From Lindgomyces ingoldianus (lineage: Eukaryota; Ascomycota; Dothideomycetes; Pleosporales; Lindgomycetaceae): a stretch of DNA of 64,000 bases. Under the pieces are notes generated by a model, which saw only the letters and a program-made list of their open reading frames with translations, was not told the DNA's origin and made no database searches. How positions within the stretch are numbered: the first letter of the stretch is position 1; each line of letters starts with the position of its first letter. The DNA is taken from contig NW_022985163.1 in assembly GCF_010093535.1 (NCBI RefSeq), positions 1,450,274-1,514,273 on the forward strand, written 5' to 3'. Below, piece after piece: positions 33,411 to 45,694 of the stretch. The translations under genes and the position numbers were made by a program.

Positions 33411-36263
33411 TAGCGTTACTGCTCTGTAAAAGTACAGGTTATAGGTGCAGTTTATAAAGGTAAACACTTAGTTTTTTTTTTATGTCTAGAACAAAGGGCT
33501 TTACTCCCTATAACTAAGGTTTATCTAACTAAAATTTAAATTATTATTATTTTATACTAAGTTTATCTTAATCTTGTTACTAGCTTATTATTAATAATAG
33601 ACTTAATAAATAAAAAGGCAGAATTCTAATAAGTTGTATACTAAGTAGGCTAACTTATATCTACTAGAAAGGCTTTATTTAACCTAAACCCCTCTAACTA
33701 GTAAGCAGCTATAATAAAGATAAAGGACTTAAGTCTGTATATGCAGATGCACTAAAATTTGTCTCTGCATAGTTAGAGACAAATATAGTTGCTATGTAAG
33801 AGAACTTTATTAATTAGACTTAATACTAACACTTTATGCAGACCTGCTAAAAGCTAGAGATTGTCCTATTGTTTTTTTTCCTAACACTTTTTAAGCTGCT
33901 AGCATAATCCTTTCTATAAGCACTCTTTAGAAGGGCTGTTTTTAATTTAACTATCTATAAAGCTAGAACGCTTAGGTATTTTAATTACTAAAAGGGAAGA
34001 TTTTTAAAAAGGGACTTTATATAGCATCTTAGACTTTTTTGTAAAAAATGTATACATAACTTTGTCTTCTTCTTCTACAGCTTTTAAAAGTGTAGCCTAG
34101 AAAGCCTTTTAAACTAGTTAGTAATTTTAGTTAACAGGCTAATACTTATATATTTTAAAGTAAGCTGCTTTACTAATTTTAGTCTACTTTATATTTCTTC
34201 TGTACTTATAGAGTAATAGGTTTATAGTAAGCTTAGCTTCTAAGTTATGTTTAGAATAAGGCTAGTTAAACAGCTTCTTTTTGCTGTAAAGACATCTAAA
34301 AATTTTTCTATACATATTATTATAGCATTAGTAGTAATTTGTAAGAGTCTTTTAGTAATTAAGGTTATCTTAAATATAATGTAGTACTAGTAAATAGGTT
34401 GTCTTAGTAAGTGTAGTTTAAAAACTAGGCTTTATTAGTAGGATTTAAGAACAGCATAGGTAGATACCTTTAGGTGGAATTGTAACCTAAGTAGGAAAAG
34501 CCTGTTTAAGTAAATCTAGAATTATAGCTAGAACTAGAAAAGCCTATTAAGGCAGAGCTAATAGAAGCTAGAAAGGGTAACATTTTCTTTAAAAAAAAAT
34601 AAGACAGGTTGTATTTTATAGCTACTTAAGGTAAAAAAAGGCCTTTTATAGTTAGTAAATAAGAAGGGCTATAGCTAAAGCTAGTAAACTTTATATAGAG
34701 CTGTAGCCCCCTAGTGTTAGCTTAGTGTAATGATATGTAAAAGACCCTGCATCTACTAACATCTAGAGGTAAGAGTCCTATGCATAAGCGCTTCTGCTTA
34801 GGGCATAATAATAATTAAGAACATGCTAAGACTTATAAGGTTTAACACTAATACTTATTAAAATAATAAATATAATTACATAATAGATATTCTAACACAC
34901 TATTAGAGTGTATAACACTAAAAGCTTAAAACATAAGATATAGATAAGCTACCTTACATACATCTATTAATTACTAGGCTGCTCTAGGCCTGCTTTAGCC
35001 CTTCTATACCTCTGCTAATGCTACGCGCTATGTTTAGTCTGCTTTACTAAGTAGATTTTCTAGATTAAGTTCCTTAAGAAGTATTTCCTATCTTAATTTA
35101 GGCGCCCTCTGCGCACAGTGCTAGGTTAATTCTAAGACCTGTAGGGCACCTATAAGGGAACGCTATCTAAACTAATTATAGTTACTTATAGAATTATTTT
35201 TTAAATTGCTAGGCTATAATAGCATTTTATAAGCTCTTGTAAATAAAAGAAAACAGAGGCTAAAAAGAGAAGTTATAAAAAAGATAATTTATATGTAATT
35301 AGCTATAAGAATTACAGCAAATTAGTTTACTTATAAGTAGTAAATTAAAATCTACTTCTTTTCTTTTAGAATTGTAGGCAAGGACAGCTATAGTACTAGA
35401 AAACTTAGTAAGGGTTATAATTATAAATACTTTTAGTAGCGTAATTAATAGGCTAGATAAGCGTCTTAAAAGCTTAACAGAAGAGATAGTTTGTAAGACT
35501 AGTAGTGTAAATAACCTAGTGTATATAAGGACAGCAAAGATTAGGACTAGAAGCTAGCAGGTAAATTCTGTTTTCTAGCTTTAGAGCGTATGTAAGGCTA
35601 GAGGAAGAAACAATAGAAGTAAATTTATAATTAAAAGGAGTACCTAAAGCGCGTAAGTTTACTTAGATACTAGTTAAATCCTAAGGAGAACTAATGCAGA
35701 AGAATATACTGCCTGTAAGGTATATGTTAGCGTACTATTGCATAAAATACACAGATAGATAACTAACTTCTATAGCTACAAAAATAAAAAAGCTGCACTA
35801 TACAGAAGCCCTTACCTATTTCTAATTCTAAATAATTAGGGGTGACTTAGCATAAATAATTAGGGCAATGCTAACTGCAAGGTAAGTTAGGCTAAGGCTA
35901 ATAATTATAGTTGCGCAGACTTTAAGCTTATTAAATATGCAGGATGTTTTAAAGCAGTAATAAAAACATGCTTAAAAAAGAATAAAGGCAACTGCAGTAA
36001 TAACACAGCCTAGAATTGTTAATTAAAAGGATTACATTAGCTAAAGATTTAAAACTAAGAATAAAGGAAAAGCTGTAAGGTTAAATTATTAACTAGGGCC
36101 CTAGGACAAAGAGTATAGCTAAAAAAAAAAGACAAGGCAAAAAGAACTAGTAAAGAAGGCTGCAGACTAAAGGACTAGTCTAACTTTAGCCTTATTAAGC
36201 GTGTTAGGTGTAATATATATTATTAGCTTCTGTTCTCCCTATACACTATTTTAAAGGCATCCC
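33411..36263. other. RIP-mutated DNA with unassigned protein-like stretches
   Basis: At ~34400-34720 the minus strand gives a partly consistent frame (TRGLQLYIKFTSFSYSPS, ASISSALIGFSSSSYNS). At 35550-36160 the plus strand is rich in Lys codons. Neither could be assigned. No TIR, LTR or RNA gene found. Confidence 0.35.
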
Positions 36264-36563
36264 TAGAATTGCCACTATGGAGCTAACAATGGAGATCTTT
36301 TGTCTCTACAGGCTCCTTATGTTGCAGCACTGCTTCTGATTGGCAGCGAAATCGCAGTCTTAGTGGGCTTAAGAATAGCGTTGACAGGTAGGGTTGCAAC
36401 GAGCATTTTTTCAACGCCACTTCAACCAGAATGTGTCAAGGCGTCCGGGTGCGAAACTTATAACCTGGGCCTTATGCTATTTTGTATGCGGCTAAGGCTA
36501 TCACTAAGCTTAACCTTATATTTTGCTGTCCGCACTTTTAGGGATCTATTAAACCCCACATAA
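36264..36563 (+). pseudogene. Un-mutated island with a hydrophobic open frame
   Basis: A plus frame open to a stop at 36561-36563; no ATG, and the first usable codon is TTG 36300. It reads APYVAALLLIGSEIAVLVG, then LRIALTGRVATSIFST and ECVKASGCETYNLG. The first ~30 residues form a possible membrane segment. The sequence CTCTACAGGC just upstream looks like a 3' splice site, and GACAGGTAGGG at ~36389 like a 5' splice site, so this may be an exon of a captured host gene. TCA, CCA and CG words show it is not RIP-mutated. Product unknown. Confidence 0.35.
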
Positions 36564-36598
36564 AATGTGTCTGCGCGGACATATTTTATGTAGGGGTT
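36552..36598. repeat. Hairpin with ~20-bp arms and GC loop
   Basis: AACCCCACATAAAATGTGTC, loop TGCGCG, then an almost exact reverse complement ending TTTTATGTAGGGGTT. It sits at the right edge of the un-mutated island and overlaps the last codons of the hydrophobic frame. It could be a cruciform, a terminus of a small DNA element or a transcript terminator; no partner copy was found. Confidence 0.7.
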
Positions 36599-36599
36599 A

Positions 36600-37204
36600 A
36601 GGTGCTTATCTAAAGTCTTTTAGTATCTCTAAGGCCTAACTACTAAAAATGTTTAACTTATTTTATTTCTAGCTTTTTTTATCTAGCTCTCTCTATGTCT
36701 TTAGTAAAGATTTTAGTTTAGTAGAGTAGCTACTTAGTTGTGATTTAAATAATTATAAACTCTTTTTTATTTACTTTATTATTAGCTTAAAAGAACACTA
36801 TGCATCTATTTAGATATGCGTTACTCTCTTCTGTCTTAAAGCCTATTTTAAATAATTGTTTTATTTATTATCTGCTTAGTATAAATAGTGTTGCCTAGCT
36901 ATAAAGATAGTTAATTTTATAAATTATTTATATGCTATAGCTTAATAAGTTTATAATTTATTATTTTATTTTTAGAACTAGAACTTTTTAAGTCTATACT
37001 GTTAGTAAGTTATATGTGCCTTATTAAAAAAATTAGTTTAAATTAATTATTAAATAAAAAAAATAAAAATCTAAACTTCTTTCTAAAAATGTTAAATAAT
37101 TTTGTAAAAGCATAGTAACTAAACTCTTTAAAGAGTACTCTTTGCTGCACTTACTAGTAGAGCTAGAGGAGGGCAGAGAACCTAGGCGTAACAAACCTAG
37201 GGAC
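36600..37204. other. RIP-mutated DNA, no gene recognised
   Basis: Very AT-rich. Nothing seen before the MITE target duplication at 37205. Confidence 0.4.
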
Positions 37205-37667
37205 AGCTAACCCAGGGTTGCCACTTTTATAGTAATTACTATTCTAAAATAGTAATTACTATTTTTTTAAAAAGTCTATAACAGCTTAATTACATTAGCT
37301 AATATTCTAAAAACCTAAACTTAGATACTAGGTATACTAAAGTATAGATCTATAAGATTAGATTCTACTATATAAATTTGTATCCCTAGTAATAGAGAAA
37401 AACAGAGAAAAAAAGCAGAAATAGTAATAGTAATAGTAATTACTATTTTTCTCTCCTTTTTTTCTCTCTTTTTTATTTATTATAAATGTATTAAATATAA
37501 TTTTTAGAATTTAAATTTATAGATTTATAGACTAGTTTACTTAGCATCTATATATTAATTTTTAGAATTATAGCTTATGTAATTAAGTAATAATAACGTT
37601 TTTAAAAACATAGTAATTACTATTTTTAAAATAGTAATTACTATAAAGTGGCAACCCTGAGCTAACC
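37205..37667. mobile_element. hAT-like MITE copy 2, 447 bp, target duplication AGCTAACC
   Basis: Element 37213-37659, same CAGGGTTGCCAC...GTGGCAACCCTG ends as copy 1, flanked by AGCTAACC at 37205-37212 and 37660-37667. Same length as the other two copies. Differences from copy 1 are few (for example A for C in GCTTAATTAC; C for T near 37597). Confidence 0.93.
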
Positions 37668-40440
37668 TAAGGATAATAATAAAAGAGAAAGCACTAGAAG
37701 AGGTTAATTATAAAGGCTTACACTAGAAACTAAAATTCTAAGGATAGCTTACATCTCTCTAAGAAGCTGTGTCTTACACTAGCAGGTAAGGACATAGAGG
37801 AGGCTAATTGTATAGATAGAGGCTGTTTGCTTTTATACCTCTAACAGTACTTATTTTTAGAAGTTACAGTACAGAGTTTTGCTAATATGTATAGATATAT
37901 TACAACATGTATTTTTCTTATTTATTATAAAAGTGCAACTTAGAGGTTATGTAAAGCAGTGTTAACTAATATAAGTATAGCCTATTATAAATTTTTGTTA
38001 TGCTAACATAGGGTTAGTTTAACAAGATAATAAGAGAGGTTAGATTATAATAAGACTAAACAACACTTTACTATTAACACTTTAAAGCTAAGCTTATAAG
38101 CACTATTATTACGTCTAAGCTAAAGCATATAAGCCTTAGTAAACTTCTAGAGACAGTTTTTTATCTATCTTTTTTTAGTTTCCTAAAGTCTGTTCTAATA
38201 TGTGTAGATAATTTAATGTTTTATGTAGTTTAAAGGGTGTGTTGCAGTAAGCTTAAGAATATAAACTTAGTAGTACAAAAAGTTTTTAGTGCGCTTCCTT
38301 ATATTAAAAGCAGTAAATTAGATTTTTAGAACCTATTAGGCATTTTCTAGAGAATATTTCTAGATGTAGAGTATGTATTACAGTCTTTTTAATACTAAAT
38401 CTTATATATTTATAGAAATAATGTAATGTGTCTAGTAATTAGCTTTAACACAGTCTGCTTTAATAACTCTAAGTTGTTAACTTTAATTAGAGGCCTTATA
38501 GCTTCTTTAGTGCTAATTCCTTAAAGTAAAACTAATATAAAAGGGTATAGACTTAGTAAGCGCTACTAAATAATTACCTTATTCTGCGTTATATAACTGT
38601 AACTAACCTCTGCTTAGGACATAATAGAAACATAGTTAACAACTGTACTTACGCAGCAGAGTTTAATAGGCCTAAGAACACGTTATCTAGTAGTATTATA
38701 ATAGAATACAGTTTTTAGCCCTCTAATATTAGTCAATATAGTGTAATTATAGTTAATCTAGTCTTTCTAGATAGTAAGTATAGATAGGTTATTAACTCTA
38801 CTTTATTTAACAAGATAGATAGATATAGTAATACTATAAATAATATCTCTAGTATGTAATTCTGTTTATAGTTTTTAAAGTAAGTTCTTTTATATTATCT
38901 TATTATTTAGTCTTATTTCTATGTTATTCTAGTGCATAAAAAAGAACTCCACCCTATTACTAATAAGCACTAGGCTATTAGGAGAGCAATAAATTTCTAT
39001 TCTAGGGGTAAAATGCATAGATTCTTCTTTATTAATCTTAATATACAGAGCAGCAGAACCTTCTGTTTGTCTAATAAGGACTAAAAACTAGTTATGTTTT
39101 AAATTTGTTAACTACTTTTCCCTACTTTTAGCCCTTATTATCCTATAATATTTAGGTGCCTGTTAATAACATTAATGCTATGCATTACTTGCTTTTACGT
39201 GTAACTAACTTAATCTAAATCTTGCTATAAATCTTTAAGAATAGTAGCAGCCTTTTACTAAAAAAGACTAATTTTTTTATGTAGGTCTTTATTAATGCAT
39301 TTTTTAAAGTATTAAATCTAAGCCTTTTTAAACTTTCTACTTTTAGCAAGCTACTTTACTAGTTCTGCTACTAATCCTTGCACCCTATTGTTAAGTTTAT
39401 GCTGCTGCAGGTTAGAGGGCATAGAGAGATAGGAGTGTTGTTATAGGAAGATTAGCAGTTAGTATACTTCTATTTATGTACCTAAATCTAGTAAAAGGCG
39501 TTAGCAATAGCCCTAAGGTAATATTTATAAAACTTATAAGCATTATTCTTTAGAAGGTGTAGCAGTTCTTTAACAAGTGTAGTAGTAAGGAGGTAAAATA
39601 TAAAGCAAGTCTTCCTAGCCTAGCTTATTTTAGCCTAACGTCTAAAAAGCTAGGCATAATTATGTAATTATAGTTAAGTAATCTTTAGTTTAGGTAATCT
39701 TTATAGAAGAAAAAAATTTGCTATAATAGCTTTAAAAGAAATACTTTTTTAATAAGTTTTGCTAGCTGTGCTTGCCTATTATAACTTATGTTAACATGTT
39801 TTTGCAGAAGTCTAAGGCCTAGGCAGTTTATTGCAGAGGCGTTTATTATAAGCTAATTACTTGTAAACAGCCACTAAGGCTAACTTTGCTAATAGCCTAT
39901 AACTTAGTCCTGCGCTAGCATAAACTTACACCTATAATCCTTTGCGCATTGCCTGCTGTAGCTATTAAGGTGAATGACAATTAAATTATTTTATTTTTTG
40001 CTGTAGCTAACATAGATTTCTTTACTCTGCTAGGACCCTTCTATGCCTCTTTAACACTCTTGCAGACCCTTAGATTTATTTTAGAATAATATACTTAGTA
40101 GACTCTATTCTATCCTGCTGTAAATCTACAACTCTAGACTCTAAAATAGCTATACTAGAACTATATTAGTAATAGTAAATAGCTATATTTTTTACTATTT
40201 ATTATTTAATCTTTTACTAGGCTTTTAACGCGTAACCTCTTAATCTAAGAATAGATTTTATAAATATAGATAAGACTTACATTAAACTAATTATAAGCAG
40301 GGGCTAAATAGTATACTAAAAAGAGTGTAATGTTAGTGTTATTAAGAAAGATAGTAAAGGTAAGAAGTAAATAAAGCTGCTTTATAGTAGGCCTAACAAG
40401 TAAGGGATTATAGCATCTAGTACTAAGCTGTACATCACTA
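37668..40440. other. RIP-mutated DNA with unassigned minus-strand protein-like stretches
   Basis: At ~39130-39420 the minus strand reads as a charged, helix-prone stretch (HKLNNRVQGLVAELVK, KCINKDLHKKISLF). At ~38950-39060 a KINKEESMHFTPRIE stretch weakly recalls the block after the YxDD motif of LINE reverse transcriptases. Evidence is too weak to call a LINE. No intact feature. Confidence 0.3.
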
Positions 40441-41060
40441 ATAGACAAGTAAAAGAGGTGGAGAATATGGATTGCATTCTAGGTATATAGCTTGTTCTGT
40501 ATCTAAATACCTCTCTGTATACCTAGAGATATGTTAATAAAGGCTTTAGTTAGTGTAAGAATTATTAAGACGCATTCTATAGAATGCACTGTTTTCTTTC
40601 TACATATAGGGCTTTTACTAACTATGCTATATATCTTAGGACTAAATATCTTATTAATTACTTTAACCTTAACGCTTTTTAAAGTAACCTTAGAGGTCTC
40701 TGTAGTTAGCGTTATTCTATTTTCTAGTACTACCTACAGAACATGTCCTATCTACTTTACTTCTGCGTTAAAAAGAGCAGTTGTAAGCTGCGCTATATTC
40801 TGTTCGCAAATATCTAGACTTATAAGACATTAGACTGCTCCTACCTAATAAAAAAAGACTATTGTTATAGCTGCTTTTAAGTTACTATTAACTATAACTT
40901 TTCTAATTACATTGCACATATATCTATTAAAGATTTTTGTAATTTTTTATAGTAAAGCATTTTTAAGCATAAGTTCCTTCTATGTAGTAGTAAAATTTAA
41001 ATTGCTTACAAGTACTTTTATAACGTTTTACTACACTAGGCTTAGCGTACTTTTAATGTT
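40440..41060 (-). pseudogene. Unassigned coding relic, copy 1 of a two-copy family
   Basis: A minus frame reads LKNALL*KITKIFNRYMCNV, IRKVIVNSNLKAAITIV, CLISLDICEQNIAQLTTALF, then NRITLTTETSKVTLKSVKV and KTVHSIECVLIILTLTKA. The first part matches 44972-45274 (NALLEEVIDIF, YVIRQVIV, ICKSKVKHLI). The open plus-strand frame over 40531-40833 is the shadow of this relic. Protein family not recognised. Confidence 0.4.
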
Positions 41061-41465
41061 CTAGGTTTGCCCTTTAGATTTAGTTTACAGGGCAGGAAGA
41101 TGTCTCTTTAATAAGCTGTGCTCTGTTTAGGATTAGCGCTATTCTACTTTTGCTAGCTACAAGACTGTCTAAAAACCTATAATCTTAAGGTAACTTAATT
41201 AAATTGCTAATTATGTTAGCTTTACAAAGCTCTTTTACAACTGTGGCTAGTTCTTGTAGTTAACGCGCTAATTTCCACCACTCTTTAATTTTAAAGAGGC
41301 GGATATAAAGCGCCTTTTAGCCTAGGTTTGTATAAGGCACTAAAGCGCACAGAAGAAACACTTTAGGCTCTAAGGATAAGAAAATTATCTTTAAAAACTA
41401 GCATACTTAGTCCTATACACTGCAGGTTAATTTAGCTATGTTAGCTTTTGCTTTCTTACATAGTA
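41061..41465. other. RIP-mutated DNA, no gene recognised
   Basis: No motif seen before the MITE at 41474. Confidence 0.35.
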
Positions 41466-41928
41466 CTTTATAGCAGGGTTGCCACTTTTATAGTAATTAC
41501 TATTCTAAAATAGTAATTACTATTTTTTTAAAAAGTCTATAACAGCTTAATTACATTAGCTAATATTCTAAAAACCTAAACTTAGATACTAGGTATACTA
41601 AAGTATAGATATATAAGATTAGATTCTACTATATAAATTTGTATCCCTAGTAATAAAGAAAAAAAGAGAAAAAAAGCAGAAATAGTAATAGTAATAGTAA
41701 TTACTATTTTTCTCTCCTTTTTTTCTCTCTTTTTTATTTATTATAAATGTATTAAAGATAATTTTTAGAATTTAAATTTATAGATTTATAGACTAGTTTA
41801 CTTAGCATCTATATATTAATTTTTAGAATTATAGCTTATGTAATTAAGTAATAATAACGTTTTTAAAAACATAGTAATTACTATTTTTAAAATAGTAATT
41901 ACTATAAAGTGGCAACCCTGCTTTATAG
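41466..41928. mobile_element. hAT-like MITE copy 3, 447 bp, target duplication CTTTATAG
   Basis: Element 41474-41920 with the same ends, flanked by perfect CTTTATAG at 41466-41473 and 41921-41928. Several differences from copies 1 and 2 are transversions (C to A in AGATATATAAG, T to G in TTAAAGATAA), which RIP does not make. Confidence 0.93.
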
Positions 41929-44830
41929 CTTAGGCTAAAGGCTATATCCTAGCTTTAAAGTAACAAACTAGTGCTATTATTAAATGTTAAAATATTATGT
42001 TTAAGTTTTCTAATTAGCTAATTACTATAGTCTTTATGTTTAGATTGCATAATTAAAGTAAAAATAAAGAAGAGCAAAAAGATCTAAAAGGGCAACACAG
42101 AAATTGCATAAGATAGGTAAGATAAATAAGATAAATAAGATAAACAGGACAATCTAAACTTTTTATAGGGCTTAGTTTCCTACTCTAGCCTAATTAGAGA
42201 TAGCTATACAAGTAATAGCTTCCTACTAACTAAACTTAGCAACTTACGCACTAGTTTTTCTTAACATCCTGCTTACTCTGCCCTGTTTAGGATTACAATG
42301 CCTTTGCAGACAGCTAATCTAATACTCTATATCTACCACCTGCTCTACGCAACCTAATAAAAAGGCAAGTTCTAGCTTTCTAGAGTTCTTATATTAATCT
42401 AATAATAGGCTATTCTTAATACTATATATATGTCCTATAGGGCTGTCCCCTAAACCTGTTACCTTATCCTTTAGACCTTTACTAGATTCCCTTCTTTTAA
42501 GACTTGTGTCCCTGTCTCCCTATATACCTTACGTACTATAGAGAGAACTATGCACACTACTAAAAAAACATAGAAATTAGTATGTGTTTTTATTAACACA
42601 CTTCCCTATATCTAATTATCTTTATTAGTAAAGCGTTGTCTTTATTATATCTATTAAGTAAAAAGAAACTAACTTATAAGTTTCTTACTACTTTTTAACA
42701 AACACTTCTATAAATGCCTTACTTGTTAATAAAATAGTTCTATGGTAGGTTTTCTAAAAAATTAATAGTGCTATCTTTGCTATAAAGTCTATCTATAAAA
42801 GACTTTATAAGCATAGGGAGGCTATATTGCAGAAAATTAAGTTTGCAAAATTATAGGCTATAGAAAAGGTTATCTTTATAGATAAGTAGTTTACCCCTAG
42901 CTGCGTTATTAGTTAACTTTAAACTGTCCCTAAAGTATATCTCTAGAAGGTTATTAATGTTTATAACTAGGACAAAGGGTACATAGTAAAGGCAGGTGTG
43001 CTTACAAAATATAAAAGCAACAGTTATTAATATAAAAAAAATGTTATATATTAAAGGACTTTATCTTTACAAAATTTAAACGTATAGCTAATTATAATAT
43101 AAAAGTTAAAGAAGTTGCATGCAAAATTAAAAAGCTTTAAAAGAGTTAGTTTTTTAGTTAGTTTTCTGCATCTTTTTTATAAGTTTTCCTTTGTTATCGC
43201 TATTAAAATGTAATATAGACGTAGCAGTATTTTTATAATTTACATGCATTATTAGCTTTTGTGCAAAGCTTGCAGAATTTATTAAGTAACATGCTGTATA
43301 CAGATTAAATTAAAAGGCTAATGCAGCTAGATAGTTAACATAACGCTTTAATTAAAGCTAATTTTCTAGCACAGACAGTAGCTGCAAGCTGTGCTTTAAG
43401 AGTTAGTGATAAAAGTTGTAATAATGTACTAGCATACGCTGTCTTTTAAACAGCTAAATTACTAGCTATAGGTGCACTTATATAGATTGCGCGCTAAGTT
43501 TAATATAGCACAGGAAGCTAACAAAAACGCTAAGCCAAAAGAACGCTAAGACACGTGCACACTAAGACACGTGCATAGTGCTTGTGGAAAGGTGCAGGCT
43601 CCTTGTAGGCTTATTTATGCTAAGAATATTGCATGTGTTCTTAGGTCTTATGTAAATTTAACTTGCTAGAAGCTAGTAAGATAAATTATAAAATGCACTA
43701 AGTAAATAAGGCTAATTAGCTTATATGTATTTATAATAATAATAGCTAGAGGAGGTATCTTAATAGCGCAAAAAAATTCTAGGGATATTGCTCTACAAGC
43801 TACATAGCTAAGCGTAAATAAGAAGAGGTAGTTAGTGTGTATTATAGCAGCAAGCGCGCTAGCTTCTATTGCTAAGTTAAGAAGCATAAATCTTTAGCAT
43901 ATTACTATGTTGTTTATAGGGACCTGCTATAAGGCGTGTAATTCCTAATCTTTTTTAAAAGTGCTGTAATTTACTTTTAAAAAGAATAAAGTTAACAACA
44001 TTATAGCTAAAGTTTGTTATATAAGTTTAGAGTTTATAAGGTAAGGCCTAACTCTGCTAAAGGGATAGAACTTTTAATAATTTTCTTATTAGGCATTAAC
44101 ACTTTTACACTTAGTAGCACTAGAACAAACCTATGTGAAGCCTACTCTGTTACACTTCCTACTTTATTTATATATTAGGAGGTCTTGTAGTTAAGGTAAA
44201 CACATTATAAGCCTCTTAACTCTTAACTTTTTTTTTATGCAATCTATCAGCTATCTGTTACAGCACCTATTCTCTCCCTACCTTGCGCTATTAGTAGTAA
44301 TTATAAAGCATAAATAATCTCTAGTAGTAATTAACCTGCACTGCATTAGTAAGGCAAGAGGACGTCTTAATAGCAAGTTACTTTATTAAGGGTTATAACT
44401 TATTTAATGTGCGCTAGCCTTTTTAACCTAGCTTACTTATATTAAAGAAAGCTTTTCTAGAAATTCTAAATACCCCACAGTAGATCTATAGGAGAGGCTA
44501 GAATGTATACTAAAAGTAATGTAAGCTTAGTGTTGTAAAAAAGGACAGTAAAGGAAATAAAAAAACAACAGCTACTTATAAAACATATAATAAAAAAGGA
44601 AATGTGCTTAATAGAATAGAGCTATACCTTTTTAAGAGGAAAGTAATTAAAGAGTAGTAGCATTATGTGTAGCAGCAAGTATAGGACTCTTTATACAGCT
44701 TGTCCCTAATTTAGAAACCTCCTTTAAGTGCTAGACATAGGTTTATGTAAGCCCCTTTGCTAGATTTATATGTAAATATTATAGACACACTTTCTATTAT
44801 AGAATTCTTATCTTTTTTTAATTCGCTCTT
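41929..44830. other. RIP-mutated DNA, no gene recognised
   Basis: Stop-dense. A short run TAAGATAGGTAAGATAAATAA is repeated near 42110-42150. At 43530-43580 a 16-bp unit ACTAAGACACGTGCA is duplicated inside a less-mutated patch. Small open frame 43666-43887 is not considered real. Confidence 0.4.
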
Positions 44831-44971
44831 ACGCATCTAACTTACTATAATTTTGTTATGTATCTCTGCACTAAGAATGTAAATAATAGTTTTGTTTCTA
44901 ACCCCTTTTAATGTAATCTTAGGATTAGATATGTTAGATGTTAGCTTAACAACTTTTTCTAAAATAAGGTG

Positions 44972-45365
44972 CTAAATTTTTATTATTAATATTATGTTTA
45001 TCCTAAATAAATCTTTTATAAGATGTTTTACTTTGCTTTTGCAGATCTCTAGCATTATAACATAATTATGTAATGTAAAGCTAGGAAATTGCATTGTCAC
45101 AGCAGCTCTTAAAGTTAGTGTGCTATTACTTAGAACTATAACTTGTCTAATTACATAGTATATGTATTTACTAAAAATATCTATAACTTCTTCTAATAAA
45201 GCATTAGTTGCTATGTTTTTTATTATAAAAAAGTTTAGACTATCTATAAAGATTTTATGTTTAAAAGGAGGCATAAAGTTTAGGCAGGCAATCTTGCAAG
45301 AGTTTATAAGAAGACCTAGACATGTGATTAAAAAAGAAGGTAGAATCTATAAAAAGACATTAGCT
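44972..45365 (-). pseudogene. Unassigned coding relic, copy 2 of a two-copy family
   Basis: 100 stop-free codons on the minus strand (MPPFKHKIFIDSLNFFI, NALLEEVIDIFSKYIYYV, IRQVIVLSNSTLTL, AAVTMQFPSFTLHNYVIML, ICKSKVKHLIKDLFRI) end at TAG 44972. The frame extends upstream to ~45365 with one TAG (ILPSFLITCLGLLINSC, KIACLNF). The similarity with 40440-41060 on the same strand marks a repeated gene or element. The open plus frame at 45162-45368 is its shadow. Family not recognised. Confidence 0.45.
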
Positions 45366-45650
45366 TAGACTTTGCTAAGTCTAGAGCTATTATAAATCTT
45401 TAACAGGCTATTCTTTCTGCTTAAAGCATAACCTATGTATTAAGGCTAACAGCTATACTAGTTCTTAAGCACTCTTAGGATCTAGGCCTTGTCTGTGTAG
45501 AAATAGCTGTTCTATAGAATAAGGGTATTAACACTAACGCTATCTGCTTAGTCTGTACTAACTTATGTCTAACATAGGCTTCTGTTTTTAGCCTATTTGT
45601 ACTTTTATTTAGGGCTTGTCTTAGACTTAATCGCGATTTTATTGCTATAT
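45366..45650. other. RIP-mutated DNA
   Basis: No feature recognised; becomes less mutated toward 45660. Confidence 0.35.
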
Positions 45651-45694
45651 CTGTTAAGAAGGAATAGGGGTCAGTCGCCTCCTACTTAATATAA

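Noticed and set aside
38950..39060. Possible LINE reverse transcriptase on the minus strand
   Set aside because: Only one short stretch (EESMHFTPR) recalls the family; no YxDD box or other RT motif could be read upstream in the same frame.
40531..40833. Plus-strand 100-codon hydrophobic frame
   Set aside because: It is antisense to a minus-strand relic with a recognisable second copy at 44972; hydrophobic composition is typical of a shadow frame in this DNA.
43666..43887. Minus-strand 73-codon frame
   Set aside because: Hydrophobic, AT-driven composition, no conserved block, no second copy.
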